NCBI RefSeq assembly: GCF_947494125.1
Contig: NZ_CANLTU010000011.1
Coordinates: forward strand, 1 to 64,000
DNA from: an uncultured Tenacibaculum sp.
Lineage (GTDB): Bacteria; Bacteroidota; Bacteroidia; Flavobacteriales; Flavobacteriaceae
Length of the DNA: 64,000 nucleotides
Direction of reading: 5' to 3'
The notes under the pieces were generated by a model that worked only from the letters and a program-made list of their open reading frames with translations, was not told the DNA's origin and ran no database searches. Shown here piece by piece: positions 8,973 to 18,295 of the stretch. The position numbers and the translations under genes were made by a program. Each line of letters begins with the position of its first letter. The first letter of the stretch is position 1.

Positions 8973-9912
8973 TTAAAAAATTGACAACATTTTCATTTAT
9001 ACGACTTAACACATTCTCTGTATTTGCTTTCACAAATTTTTCTCCTGTGATTTGTTCGTACAATTCAATATATCTATTTGATATTTCAATTATCTTTTCA
9101 TCTGACATTTCTGGAATCTGTTGTCCTTCCTTTCCTTGAAATCCATTTTCAATTAACCATTGACGTACAAACTCTTTTGATAATTGCTTTTGTTTTTCTC
9201 CTTTTTCCTGACGTTCCACATAACCTTCTTCATAAAAATAACGTGATGAATCTGGCGTATGTATCTCGTCTATTAAAACGATTTTTCCTTCTTTGGTTTT
9301 TCCAAACTCGTATTTAGTATCTACTAAAATTAAACCTCTTGAAGCTGCTATCTCTGTCCCTCTTTCAAATAATTTTCTAGTATAATCTTCTAATACTAAA
9401 TAATCTTCTTTTGAAACAATTCCTTTTGCTAAAATTTCTTCTCTTGATATATCCTCATCATGCTCTCCGTTGTCTGCTTTTGTTGAAGGTGTAATTATTG
9501 GAGCAGGAAATTTATCGTTTTCTTTTAATCCTTCTGGCATCTCAACTCCACATAGAATCCTTTTCCCAGCCTTATATTCACGAGCTGCATGTCCTGATAA
9601 ATACCCTCTAATAACCATTTCTACTTTAAAAGGTTCGCATAAATGTCCTATAGCTACGTTTTCATCTGGATTTGCTACCAACCAATTCGGAACAATATCC
9701 GCAGTATCATTCATCATTTTTGTAGCAATTTGATTTAAAATCTGACCTTTAAAAGGTATTTGGCGCGGTAAAATTACATCAAAAGCTGATAATCTATCAG
9801 AAGCAATCATTACTAATACTTCATCATTTACATTATATACTTCTCTTACTTTTCCTTTATAAACTGACTTTTGTTGTGGAAACTCAAAGTTAGTTTCGTT
9901 AATTGTATTCAT
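8965..9912 (-). CDS. purC: Phosphoribosylaminoimidazole-succinocarboxamide synthase
   Basis: A 315-residue SAICAR synthetase, the ATP-dependent enzyme that joins aspartate to CAIR in purine synthesis. Diagnostic segments are [11 protein letters not shown] (18-28), the ATP-binding [12 protein letters not shown] (38-49), [15 protein letters not shown] (98-112), and [20 protein letters not shown] near 195-215 followed by TPDSSRY. The length matches the eukaryote-like long form common in Bacteroidetes. It is the first gene of the purC-hypothetical-fabV unit and has a clear -7 box at 9936-9943. Confidence 0.95.
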   Translation of the reverse strand: MNTINETNFEFPQQKSVYKGKVREVYNVNDEVLVMIASDRLSAFDVILPRQIPFKGQILNQIATKMMNDTADIVPNWLVANPDENVAIGHLCEPFKVEMVIRGYLSGHAAREYKAGKRILCGVEMPEGLKENDKFPAPIITPSTKADNGEHDEDISREEILAKGIVSKEDYLVLEDYTRKLFERGTEIAASRGLILVDTKYEFGKTKEGKIVLIDEIHTPDSSRYFYEEGYVERQEKGEKQKQLSKEFVRQWLIENGFQGKEGQQIPEMSDEKIIEISNRYIELYEQITGEKFVKANTENVLSRINENVVNFLNG

Positions 9913-9935
9913 TATTTTGTTGTGTTGTTGTCGCG

Positions 9936-9943
9936 CAAAAATA
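9936..9943 (-). promoter_or_regulatory. -7 box for purC
   Basis: On the minus strand TATTTTTG, followed by CGCGAC, 24 bases upstream of the purC ATG. It fits TAnnTTTG exactly. Confidence 0.5.
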
Positions 9944-10074
9944 TGCTATTTTTTTCTCTCTATTTAAAAGAAATAAAAAATAACTATTTTATTTTTTCTA
10001 CATTTTAATAAACAAAACTTATTAATTGTTAAAGTATTAAATTTATAAAATTTTTAACCAAATAATACTTAAAA

Positions 10075-11511
10075 ATGAAATCAACCCCCAAACTATTTTT
10101 AATTTTTGCTATGCTTTTATTTGTTAGATGTCAAAATAACTATGATGATATTTATAATGAAAATGAAGTTCTTACAAATGACAATTACCTTTCTAAAAAA
10201 AATAATGAATCTGAAGTAAACATTTTAACATACAATATACATTCGTATTTAATAACTAAAAAAGATGAAGCTTTAAGGTTAAAAAAAATCACACAATACC
10301 TTAAAGAAAACAACACTAATTATGATGTTATTTTATTCACTGAAATTTGGAGAGATGACAAAAAAGAAGAATTAATTGATTCTCTTCGACAAATTTATCC
10401 ATATAGTATTCACAGTAATAATGTTTCTTCTAACATTGGTGATGGACTTCTTGTTTTATCAAAAATACCTATTGGTAATACTCATTTTTTTAAATATAAA
10501 AATTCAGAAGGCTTTGATTGGTTTGCTAAAAAAGGTTTTTGGAAATTAGAATTACTATTGAATCAATCTAGTTTTTATGTATTCTTAACACACGCTCAAG
10601 CCGATGAAGATAAAGTAGCCACTAGAACAAAACAACTTCAACAAATAAAACATGAAATTGATAAAGTAAAAAAATATCCTACTATTATTGCTGGCGATAT
10701 TAATATTATAGGTAATTCAAAAGAGTATCGTGATATGTTTACCATTTTTTCTGATTTTAAGGACTCTTATTCTATAATAAATCCTGATAAAGACGGATAT
10801 ACTTATGACAATACTACCAATGAACTTGCCAAACATTTTGATGGAGGTGGAACTATTTACCAACAACGATTAGATTACATATTATACTCTAAAGGATTAA
10901 CACCTATAACATCTAAAGTGATAACTGATTGTAAATATACCAATCCGAATGAGCAAATTTGGGATTGTTCTGATCATTATGGACTTGCTACAAAATTTAT
11001 AGTATCTGAAAACAATACAGATAATTCTTTACCTCCTTTTATTTTTAACACAAAAAAAGAAGCTGAAACAAAATTAAATAGTTTAAAAAATTTGTATGGA
11101 ACTGGCTTAACTGCAAAAATAATAATTGCTAATAAAACGGATAAATCTTTAACTTTTTTTAATAAAAGTACCTGGTATACAAGTACTTTTTATTCTGTAC
11201 CTCCTAATGAAATACCTCCTGGTAAATACGCTGTAACATTAGCGAGTCATGACACAAGTGAAGCTACAGGTGTTTACAACCAACTTACTTACACTTATAA
11301 TAATAATCCGAATAAAAAATTTAGTTTCGGAACTTATGTACCATGGTCATGGGTTTACACTAATAATGTTTTAACTGACTTCAACTCTATAAACTATACA
11401 AATCTTAGTAAATACAGTAGCAAAAACTACATTAAAAAAAATGATTCCTTTACAGTTTCTGGAAGCATAAATAAAGGAGATTCTCCATTTGTTTATTTTG
11501 AAGTAAAGTAA
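10075..11511 (+). CDS. Secreted endonuclease/exonuclease/phosphatase-fold enzyme, sphingomyelinase C-like
   Basis: A 478-residue protein with a hydrophobic leader ending near FVRC, either a signal peptide or an atypical lipobox. Residues ~45-315 form an EEP-fold phosphodiesterase: NILTYNIHSY (first Asn), ILFTEIWRD (Mg-binding Glu), FLTHAQADE, IIAGDIN (Asp-x-Asn) and CSDHYGL (catalytic Asp-His). The segment GFDWFAKKGFWKLEL resembles the membrane-contacting part of bacterial neutral sphingomyelinases. The last ~160 residues are a separate, Thr/Ser/Tyr-rich beta domain that could bind membranes. A ceramidase is encoded 8 kb away. Substrate is inferred; a nuclease or another phosphodiesterase is possible. 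Confidence 0.75.
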   Translation: MKSTPKLFLIFAMLLFVRCQNNYDDIYNENEVLTNDNYLSKKNNESEVNILTYNIHSYLITKKDEALRLKKITQYLKENNTNYDVILFTEIWRDDKKEELIDSLRQIYPYSIHSNNVSSNIGDGLLVLSKIPIGNTHFFKYKNSEGFDWFAKKGFWKLELLLNQSSFYVFLTHAQADEDKVATRTKQLQQIKHEIDKVKKYPTIIAGDINIIGNSKEYRDMFTIFSDFKDSYSIINPDKDGYTYDNTTNELAKHFDGGGTIYQQRLDYILYSKGLTPITSKVITDCKYTNPNEQIWDCSDHYGLATKFIVSENNTDNSLPPFIFNTKKEAETKLNSLKNLYGTGLTAKIIIANKTDKSLTFFNKSTWYTSTFYSVPPNEIPPGKYAVTLASHDTSEATGVYNQLTYTYNNNPNKKFSFGTYVPWSWVYTNNVLTDFNSINYTNLSKYSSKNYIKKNDSFTVSGSINKGDSPFVYFEVK

Positions 11512-11531
11512 AATTCATTTTTTACAAATAA

Positions 11532-11555
11532 AAAACCAGTATAGCTACTGGTTTT
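11532..11555 (+). terminator. Terminator after the sphingomyelinase-like gene
   Basis: Stem AAAACCAGTA (11532-11541) with TACTGGTTTT (11546-11555), 4-base loop, then more T. It lies 20 bases past the stop. Confidence 0.85.
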
Positions 11556-11634
11556 TTTATTGATACTACAATTATACAAGTAATGTCTATCTTTATTAAT
11601 ACTTATTAATTGTTCTTTTTATTACATAAAAAGC

Positions 11635-12588
11635 TTATTCCGTTTCAATACTTTTATATGCTTTTATAATTTTCTTTATTAAGCGATGTCTTACCACATC
11701 CTTATCATCTAGATGTACTTGGGCAATACCATCAATATTCTTTAATGCTAATAATGCTTCTTTTAAACCTGAAATTTGTTTTCGTGGTAAATCTATTTGC
11801 CCAGGATCTCCAGTAATAATAAATTTCGCTTGCATTCCCATACGCGTTAAAAACATTTTCATTTGATTGTGCGTTGTGTTTTGTGCTTCATCTAAAATTA
11901 CAAACGCATTGTCTAATGTTCTACCACGCATAAATGCTAAAGGTGCAATTTGTATAACTCCTTTTTCTAAAAGTGATTCTAGTTTTTCATGTGGAATCAT
12001 ATCTCGAAGTGCATCATATAAAGGTTGCATATACGGATCTAGCTTCTCTTTTAAATCTCCTGGAAGAAATCCTAAGTTCTCACCAGATTCTACAGCAGGT
12101 CTCGTTAATATTATCCTACGTACTTCTTTTTCTTTTAATGCTTTTACTGCTAATGCAACTGCAGTGTATGTTTTACCTGTCCCTGCTGGTCCTACTGCGA
12201 AAAGCATATCGTTTTTTTGCATTAAATCAACCATTTTACGTTGATTTGTTGTTTGTGCTTTTATTAATTTACCATTAACCCCATGTACTAAAACACCTTC
12301 TACCTTATTCGATTTACGAATTTCTTCTTCTTTACCTGTTGATGTTAAAATACGTTCTATGCTATTTTCATCTAGTTTATTATACCTGTTAAAGTATTTT
12401 ATAAGCATTTCCAAACGTTTTTCAAACTCATCTAGAAGTTCAGCTTCACCATAAATCTTCAGCTTATTTCCTCTAGCTACAATTTTCACTTTAGGAAAGT
12501 ATGTTTTCAATTGAGTTATAGTACTGTTTTGTGCTCCAAAAAAATCTTTTGGGTTGATTTCGGTTAATTCAATGATGCGTTCGTTCAA
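11635..12588 (-). CDS. phoH: PhoH family ATPase
   Basis: A 317-residue PhoH/YbeZ-type protein. The Walker A motif is GPAGTGKTYTAVAL (137-150) and Walker B is FVILDEAQN (about 228-236), with a later RKQISGLKEALLALK segment typical of the family. The N-terminal ~100 residues form the KH-like region seen in long PhoH proteins. Relatives are ATPases linked to RNA metabolism and, in many genomes, to the YbeY endoribonuclease. No ybeY is present here. It is transcribed away from the operon beginning at 12708. Confidence 0.9.
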   Translation of the reverse strand: MNERIIELTEINPKDFFGAQNSTITQLKTYFPKVKIVARGNKLKIYGEAELLDEFEKRLEMLIKYFNRYNKLDENSIERILTSTGKEEEIRKSNKVEGVLVHGVNGKLIKAQTTNQRKMVDLMQKNDMLFAVGPAGTGKTYTAVALAVKALKEKEVRRIILTRPAVESGENLGFLPGDLKEKLDPYMQPLYDALRDMIPHEKLESLLEKGVIQIAPLAFMRGRTLDNAFVILDEAQNTTHNQMKMFLTRMGMQAKFIITGDPGQIDLPRKQISGLKEALLALKNIDGIAQVHLDDKDVVRHRLIKKIIKAYKSIETE

Positions 12589-12647
12589 ATGATATATGTT
12601 TTAATATTATTCACTCTAAAAATAATGATTATTTTTATCGAATTATG

Positions 12648-12655
12648 TAGTTTTG
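12648..12655 (+). promoter_or_regulatory. -7 box for the 12708-16772 operon
   Basis: TAGTTTTG, then C, an exact TAnnTTTG match on the plus strand, 52 bases before the first ATG of the operon that ends in gldG. Confidence 0.45.
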
Positions 12656-12707
12656 CTTTAAATTCAACATATTTTTTCAACATATTAATTAACAAGTCAC
12701 TAACTTA

Positions 12708-13571
12708 ATGCCTCTCATTACTTTAACTACCGATTTTGGAATAAAAGACCACTTTGTAGGGGCAGTTAAAGGAGCTATTTATTCAGAGTTACCTAATGCT
12801 AATATTGTTGACATTACACATCACATTACTCCTTTTAACATTACAGAGACTGCTTATATTTTAAAAAATACCTATAAAAGCTTTCCTGAAAAAACAATAC
12901 ATATTGTAGGAGTTGATTCTGAATTGAGTATTGACAATAAACATATTGCTTTAGAATTAGACAATCATTATTTTATTTGTCCAGATAATGGAATAATTTC
13001 TATGATTGCTTCTGAAATAAAACCTTCAAAAATTGTTGAAATTAATATACATAATCATATTGAAACTAGTTTCCCTGTATTAGATGTATTTGTTCAAGTA
13101 GCCTCTCATATTGGTCGAGGAGGTAGTTTAAATGTTATTGGTAAAGAAATTGAGTCTTATAAAAATATTACCGAAATACAACCCAAAATAAATCAAAAAC
13201 AAGATCATATTATAGGAGGTGTTATCTACATTGATAATTACGGGAATGTAATTACTAATATTAGCAAAAAACTATTTAACACTATTGGTAAGGGGCGTAA
13301 ATTTACGATTACTGCTAGGCGCTATAATTTTGACAAAATTTTCAATCGTTATAATGAAATTGTAGATTATTCGATTCCGGTAGAAAAAAGACAATATGAT
13401 GGAGAAAAGTTGGCTATTTTTAATTCAGCTGGCTTTTTAGAAATTGCTATTTACCGAAGTAACTTAGATACTGTAGGAGGTGCCTCTACCCTACTTGGCT
13501 TAGGTTATAGGGACAGTATTTCTATTGAATTTGAAACAATTATTACACCTGATTTTACCACTATAAATTAA
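12708..13571 (+). CDS. SAM hydroxide adenosyltransferase family protein (DUF62)
   Basis: A 287-residue protein of the SAM-hydroxide adenosyltransferase family, which splits S-adenosylmethionine with a hydroxide to adenosine and methionine. The start MPLITLTTDFGIKDHFVGAVKG is characteristic (the Asp near residue 9 binds the nucleoside), as are NIVDITHHI (33-41), PDNGIISM (about 93-100) and YIDNYGNVITNI near 173-184. It begins an operon: the next gene starts 4 bases after its stop. Biological role in the operon with gldF/gldG is unclear. Confidence 0.85.
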   Translation: MPLITLTTDFGIKDHFVGAVKGAIYSELPNANIVDITHHITPFNITETAYILKNTYKSFPEKTIHIVGVDSELSIDNKHIALELDNHYFICPDNGIISMIASEIKPSKIVEINIHNHIETSFPVLDVFVQVASHIGRGGSLNVIGKEIESYKNITEIQPKINQKQDHIIGGVIYIDNYGNVITNISKKLFNTIGKGRKFTITARRYNFDKIFNRYNEIVDYSIPVEKRQYDGEKLAIFNSAGFLEIAIYRSNLDTVGGASTLLGLGYRDSISIEFETIITPDFTTIN

Positions 13572-13575
13572 TCAT

Positions 13576-13872
13576 ATGTTTGTTCGAATTGTTAAAATGA
13601 GTTTTCAACCTGAAAAAATTGAAGAATTTTTAGAAAACTTTGATACGAAAAAAGAATTTATACGAAAATCTCCTGGTTGTCGTTTGTTAGAATTATATAG
13701 AGATAAAACAAATCCGAATATATTTTTTACTTATAGCTATTGGGATACTGAACAAGATTTAGAAAATTACAGAAATTCTGATTTATTTAAAGGTGTTTGG
13801 GCACAAACCAAAGTTTTATTTAACGATAAACCTTTGGCTTGGAGTGTTGACAAAATGGTTAGTTTACAATAA
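13576..13872 (+). CDS. Antibiotic biosynthesis monooxygenase (ABM) domain protein
   Basis: A 98-residue single-domain protein of the ABM dimeric alpha/beta-barrel superfamily: MFVRIVKMSFQPEKIEEFLENF at the start, then SPGCRLLELYRD and YSYWDTEQDLENYRNSDLF. Such proteins include small heme-degrading and quinol monooxygenases, but many have no known role. It sits between the SAM-hydrolase-like gene (4 bases upstream) and a GNAT gene (8 bases downstream), inside the gldF-gldG operon. Confidence 0.8.
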   Translation: MFVRIVKMSFQPEKIEEFLENFDTKKEFIRKSPGCRLLELYRDKTNPNIFFTYSYWDTEQDLENYRNSDLFKGVWAQTKVLFNDKPLAWSVDKMVSLQ

Positions 13873-13880
13873 TAACTCTA

Positions 13881-14402
13881 ATGGACTTTATTCCTTTTCC
13901 TTTTTTAAAAACACAACGTTTAGAATTCAATCAACTTGAAGAAAAAGATATTGATTCCTTTTTTGAATTAAGGTCCAATCCTAAAACCAATGAATTTATA
14001 CAAAGAGAAATACCCAGAAAAGTAAATGACTTACTTCCTTATATTGAAAAAATAAGAAATGGTATTTTAAATAATGACCATATATATTGGGTTATTAAGA
14101 AGGAAGAGCAATTAATTGGAACTATTTGTTTATGGAATTTTTCTGATGATAAATTAACTGCAGAAATAGGCTACGAACTGCATCCTGATTTTCATAAAAA
14201 AGGTTTTATGAGTGAAGCTATACAGAAAATTGTTCATTTTGGTTTTTCTAAACTCAATCTAAAAGCTATAGAAGCATTTACTCATAAAAATAATGAAGGC
14301 TCTATAGCGTTATTAAATAAAAATAATTTTGTTTATCAACCAAAGAGAAGAGATATCGGTTTTGAAAATAATCGTATTTTTCGAATTGATAATAATCAAT
14401 AA
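13881..14402 (+). CDS. GNAT family N-acetyltransferase (RimJ/RimL type)
   Basis: A 173-residue acetyl-CoA-dependent acyltransferase. The beginning FLKTQRLEFNQLEEKDID fits the Acetyltransf_3 group. The acetyl-CoA site is the HPDFHKKGFMSEAIQKIV segment near 106-123 (Q/RxxGxG/A variant), and LNLKAIEAFTHKNNEGSI then LLNKNNFV form the C-terminal beta strands and helix. The substrate, possibly a protein N-terminus or small amine, is unknown. It is the third gene in the operon leading to gldF. Confidence 0.85.
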   Translation: MDFIPFPFLKTQRLEFNQLEEKDIDSFFELRSNPKTNEFIQREIPRKVNDLLPYIEKIRNGILNNDHIYWVIKKEEQLIGTICLWNFSDDKLTAEIGYELHPDFHKKGFMSEAIQKIVHFGFSKLNLKAIEAFTHKNNEGSIALLNKNNFVYQPKRRDIGFENNRIFRIDNNQ

Positions 14403-14419
14403 TCACTGTTAACTATCAT

Positions 14420-15139
14420 ATGTTTCCAATTTTAAAAAAAGAATTTAACTCATTTTTTTCATCCCCCATAGCTTACTTAGTTATTGGTGTTTTTTTACTT
14501 ATAAACGGGTTGTACTTATGGGTATTTAAAGATAATTTTAATATTTTAAATGCTGGATTTGCCGACCTGAGTAGCTTTTTCTACTTAGTTCCTTGGTTGT
14601 TTTTATTTTTAATTCCAGCAATTACTATGAAAAGTTTTGCTGATGAATTTAATAGCGGAACTATAGAAATATTAAAAACGAAGCCTTTAACCGATTGGCA
14701 AATTATATTAGGCAAATTTACAGCCTCGCTTCTTTTAGTTTTTATTGCTTTAATTCCTACATTAACCTATGTATATACAATTTACGTATTAGGAAATCCT
14801 GTTGGTAATTTAGACTTAGGTAGTATTGCTGGCTCTTATTTTGGTTTGTTTTTTTTAGCATCCATATACACAAGTATTGGTTTATTTACATCTACCTTAT
14901 CAAAAAATCAAATTGTGGCATTTATCCTTAGTGTATTTATCACTTTTATTTTATTCTATGGTTTTGACACAATAGGTACTTCATTAGGAAATGATGGATA
15001 CATTTTTCAACAATTTGGAATTAACGAACACTTTAAAAGTATTAGTCGTGGTGTTATAGACACTAGAGATGTTATTTACTTTATTAGTGTTACTTTTTTC
15101 TTTTTATTCATTACCAAACAACAATTAAAGAATGAATAA
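14420..15139 (+). CDS. gldF: Gliding-motility ABC transporter permease GldF
   Basis: A 239-residue membrane protein with six hydrophobic segments, starting MFPILKKEFNSFFSSPIAYL. The segment MKSFADEFNSGTIEILKTKPLTDWQIILGKF is typical of ABC-2 permeases of the GldF type. With GldG and the ATPase GldA (not in this window) it forms an ABC transporter first found through gliding-motility mutants of Flavobacterium johnsoniae. It overlaps gldG by 8 bases, so the two are translationally coupled. Confidence 0.9.
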   Translation: MFPILKKEFNSFFSSPIAYLVIGVFLLINGLYLWVFKDNFNILNAGFADLSSFFYLVPWLFLFLIPAITMKSFADEFNSGTIEILKTKPLTDWQIILGKFTASLLLVFIALIPTLTYVYTIYVLGNPVGNLDLGSIAGSYFGLFFLASIYTSIGLFTSTLSKNQIVAFILSVFITFILFYGFDTIGTSLGNDGYIFQQFGINEHFKSISRGVIDTRDVIYFISVTFFFLFITKQQLKNE

Positions 15140-16772
15140 GAAAATACAACATATAGCAATAGCATTCGTAGCAATCTTATTAATAAATTATCTTGCTAAT
15201 TCAGTATTTAAACGCTTCGATTTAACTCAAGACAAACGTTATACTATTTCAAATGTTAGTTCTAAACTATTAGAAAAAGTTGATAGAAATATTTTAATTA
15301 ATGTTTATTTAGAAGGTGATTTCCCAGCTGAATTTAAGCGTTTACAAATAGAAACACGTCAATTTTTAGAAGAACTAAAAGCTAAGAATTCTAAAGTACG
15401 ATTTCGTTTTGTTAATCCAGATAATATACGTGAGCGTTTAATAAAAAAAGGAATCTTCCCTAGTCAGTTAACTGTAGAAGAAGACGGAAAATTATCAGAG
15501 GCAATTATTTTTCCTTGGGCTGAAATTAATTATGGTAAAAAAACAGAACTTGTTTCTCTTTTACCTAATTCTGTTGCAAAAACACAAGAAGATCAATTGC
15601 AAAATGCAATTGAAAAATTAGAATATTCTTTTGCTAATGCAATTCATAATATTACTAAAACAAAAAAACAAAAAATTGCTGTACTATCTGGTAACGGAGA
15701 GTTAGATGATATTCATGTATACAGCTTATTAAGTGAAGTTGGAAAAAAATATCGTTTAGCAAAATTTACGCTAGATAGTGTTGAAAATAATCCTGAAAAA
15801 ACATTAAGTGATTTAACTAAATACGATTTAGCTATAATTGCCAAACCTACTAAACGATTTACCGAACAAGAAAAATTCACACTTGATCAGTTTATTACTA
15901 ACGGAGGAAAAACACTTTGGATGGTTGATACTAATTATTCTGATACAGATAGCTTATATAATGAAGGTAAAATGTTGGCTTTTCCACGCGATTTAAACTT
16001 AACGGATTTACTTTTTAGTTATCAGGTACGTGTAAATAACAAATTAATTCAGGATTTATATTCTGCTAAAATACCTTTAGCAACTGGTAACTTAGGTAAC
16101 CAAGCTCAATTTCAACATTTAAATTGGTTTTACCATCCTTTAGTAAATGGAAATCCAAATCATCCAATTACTAAAAATGTTTCTCCTGTTCGTTTTCGTT
16201 TTACAACTCAAATTGACACTTTAAAAGGAGCTATAAAAAAGACTCCTCTATTAGTTTCTTCTGTTTTAACAAGAAAAGTAGGTACTCCAAAAATTGTTGA
16301 GTTGCAAAGTATTTCTAAACAACCACAACAAAACGATTATTCTGGGGGTCCACAATTATTAGCTGTTTTATTAGAAGGTGATTTTAAATCTGCATATAAA
16401 AGCAGAATTAAGCCTTTTAACACTTCTCTTTTTAAACCAGAAAGTAGTACTAACAAAATGATTGTTATTGCTGATGGAGACCTAGGTAAAAATCAAGTTT
16501 TAAAAGGGAAACCTCACGATTTATCTTTAGATAAATGGACTGGTGAACAATTTGGAAATAAAGATTTTTTAATTAATGCGATTAATTACTTATTAGATGA
16601 TTCTGGCTTAATTCAGTTACGTAATAAAACAGTCAAAATAAATCTTCTAAATAAACAAAAGGCTTATACAGAAAAACGTTTTTGGCAATTTATAAATATT
16701 GGTATTCCTTTAATTTCACTTGCTATATTCGGGTTAAGCTTTAATTATCTCAGAAGGAAAAAGTATTCTTAA
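15132..16772 (+). CDS. gldG: Gliding-motility ABC transporter substrate-binding protein GldG
   Basis: A 546-residue protein with one membrane anchor at each end (residues ~7-26 and ~515-537) and a large periplasmic domain between. The order of segments FDLTQDKRYTIS (about 30-41), GNGELDD near 189-195 and DGDLGKNQVLKG near 447-458 matches GldG. It is the auxiliary component of the GldFG ABC system. Some gliding flavobacteria lack the genes, so they do not prove gliding by themselves. It ends 4 bases inside the convergent gene at 16769. Confidence 0.9.
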   Translation: MNKKIQHIAIAFVAILLINYLANSVFKRFDLTQDKRYTISNVSSKLLEKVDRNILINVYLEGDFPAEFKRLQIETRQFLEELKAKNSKVRFRFVNPDNIRERLIKKGIFPSQLTVEEDGKLSEAIIFPWAEINYGKKTELVSLLPNSVAKTQEDQLQNAIEKLEYSFANAIHNITKTKKQKIAVLSGNGELDDIHVYSLLSEVGKKYRLAKFTLDSVENNPEKTLSDLTKYDLAIIAKPTKRFTEQEKFTLDQFITNGGKTLWMVDTNYSDTDSLYNEGKMLAFPRDLNLTDLLFSYQVRVNNKLIQDLYSAKIPLATGNLGNQAQFQHLNWFYHPLVNGNPNHPITKNVSPVRFRFTTQIDTLKGAIKKTPLLVSSVLTRKVGTPKIVELQSISKQPQQNDYSGGPQLLAVLLEGDFKSAYKSRIKPFNTSLFKPESSTNKMIVIADGDLGKNQVLKGKPHDLSLDKWTGEQFGNKDFLINAINYLLDDSGLIQLRNKTVKINLLNKQKAYTEKRFWQFINIGIPLISLAIFGLSFNYLRRKKYS

Positions 16773-17536
16773 AGAGACAATAATTCATCATATGTATAAG
16801 TGTAGCTTAATTCTCTTTGTAATTTATCAGAATTAATTATTTTATACTTTAAAGGTAAAGAATCGTCAAAAACTGGTGGTTCTTTTTTTACTTTAATCTT
16901 TGCTGTCGTATAAAACTCTTCACGCGTTGGATGATGATTTGAACAGGCATTAAATATTTCGCTCCACATATTTTGTCTAATTACTTGGTATATAATATTA
17001 ATACAATCTTCTTGATGTATCATATTTACATAACCTCTTGGATGTGGTATTTTCCTTTTTTCAAACCAGTTCCCAGGATTTCTTCCATTTCCTAACAATC
17101 CTGCAAAACGAATTATAGTTGTTTTAAAATTTATATTTTCTTTAAAAGTATTTTCTATTTCAACTAAAGGAGAATCGATTACAGCTTGTTCTTCTGTAAT
17201 TATATTATTAGAATTAGGATAAACCGAAGTAGAACTTATAAAAATTACTTTTTTAATAATTGACTTCTCAATCTCTTTAATTAGGTTCTTATATCCTTCA
17301 ACATTTTTAGAAGTTATTGCAACAACTAATATTTCAGATGTTAAAAATTGTTGAATTTCTAGATTCTCTTCTCTATCAACATCAATTAAAAAAGGAGTTA
17401 TTCCTTTCTCTTCAAAAACACGTAATTTATTGTCTGATGTTGTAGATCCTTTTACTACGCATTTTTTATTTAATAAAAATGTTGCTAAAGGCATACCTAA
17501 CCACCCACAACCTAAAATACTAACATCCATCATCAC
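16769..17536 (-). CDS. NAD-dependent epimerase/dehydratase-like protein (YeeZ-like)
   Basis: A 255-residue protein with an N-terminal Rossmann fold, VSILGCGWLGMPLATFLL (about 5-22), which has the GxGxxG dinucleotide-binding pattern. The middle shows FISSTSVYPN (98-107), matching the catalytic Ser region of extended short-chain dehydrogenases, but the usual YxxxK is not obvious. The length and Gly-Cys-Gly-Trp-Leu-Gly signature resemble the YeeZ group. Three Met codons open the frame; the third (17530) is an equally good start. The start overlaps the aquaporin gene upstream. Confidence 0.75.
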   Translation of the reverse strand: MMMDVSILGCGWLGMPLATFLLNKKCVVKGSTTSDNKLRVFEEKGITPFLIDVDREENLEIQQFLTSEILVVAITSKNVEGYKNLIKEIEKSIIKKVIFISSTSVYPNSNNIITEEQAVIDSPLVEIENTFKENINFKTTIIRFAGLLGNGRNPGNWFEKRKIPHPRGYVNMIHQEDCINIIYQVIRQNMWSEIFNACSNHHPTREEFYTTAKIKVKKEPPVFDDSLPLKYKIINSDKLQRELSYTYTYDELLSL

Positions 17537-18185
17537 AACAATTATCGTCTTTTACTAATTTACAAGACACAACAGCTAACAACGCTCCTAAAATCGGCGC
17601 TAATAAATACAGCCATAAATGTTCTAAATGCCCCGAAACCAAAGCTGGCGCAATAGAGCGTACTGGATTCATTGATGCTTTTGTCATTGGTCCTGCAAAC
17701 ATTGCTTCTAATAATACAACACCACCAATAGCTATTCCTGCCATTACTCCAACTTCTTTACTTCCAGTTGAAACATTAATAATTGTTAACATTAAAAAGA
17801 ACGTAAGTAGAAACTCTAAAATAAATGCTCGCCAAGGATCTATACTTGGAATTGTAGCTCCGTAATATTCACTTGTGGGAAATAACACCCAAAGAATACA
17901 ACTTGCCAAGACTGCTCCTATTAACTGAGCCACAATATATTTCGGAACTTCTTTCCAAGAAAACTTTTTAGCATAAGCAAAAGCAATAGTTACTGCTGGA
18001 TTAAAGTGAGCTCCTGAAATTTCTCCGAAAGAATATATCATAGCCATAACAATTAGTCCCCAAGTAATAGCTACCCCAACATGAGTTAAATCTGCTCCTC
18101 CAGTTATTTCACTTACTGTCATAGCTCCTGTGCCACAAAAAACTAAAGAAAAAGTTCCTATTAATTCTGAAATATATTTTTTCAT
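17520..18185 (-). CDS. MIP family channel (aquaporin)
   Basis: A 221-residue membrane channel when started at MKKYISELIG; an ATG five codons earlier also exists. Six hydrophobic helices are visible. The first pore half-helix carries the standard NPA in AHFNPAVTIAFAYAKKF. The second is NPV in SMNPVRSIAPALVSGHLEHLW, a substitution that is uncommon. The Arg after the motif, part of the selectivity filter, is kept. The C-terminus ends in an unusual Cys/Asp-rich tail (DDNCCDDGC). It would carry water or small neutral solutes across the inner membrane. Confidence 0.85.
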   Translation of the reverse strand: MKKYISELIGTFSLVFCGTGAMTVSEITGGADLTHVGVAITWGLIVMAMIYSFGEISGAHFNPAVTIAFAYAKKFSWKEVPKYIVAQLIGAVLASCILWVLFPTSEYYGATIPSIDPWRAFILEFLLTFFLMLTIINVSTGSKEVGVMAGIAIGGVVLLEAMFAGPMTKASMNPVRSIAPALVSGHLEHLWLYLLAPILGALLAVVSCKLVKDDNCCDDGC

Positions 18186-18295
18186 ACCTGCAAATATCAA
18201 CTAAATAGTTCATATTTATTTTAAGTTTTCGTTAACATTAATCCATATAATTCCTTGTAATTTTATCAAAGCAAACTAAAAACAAATTAATCATC

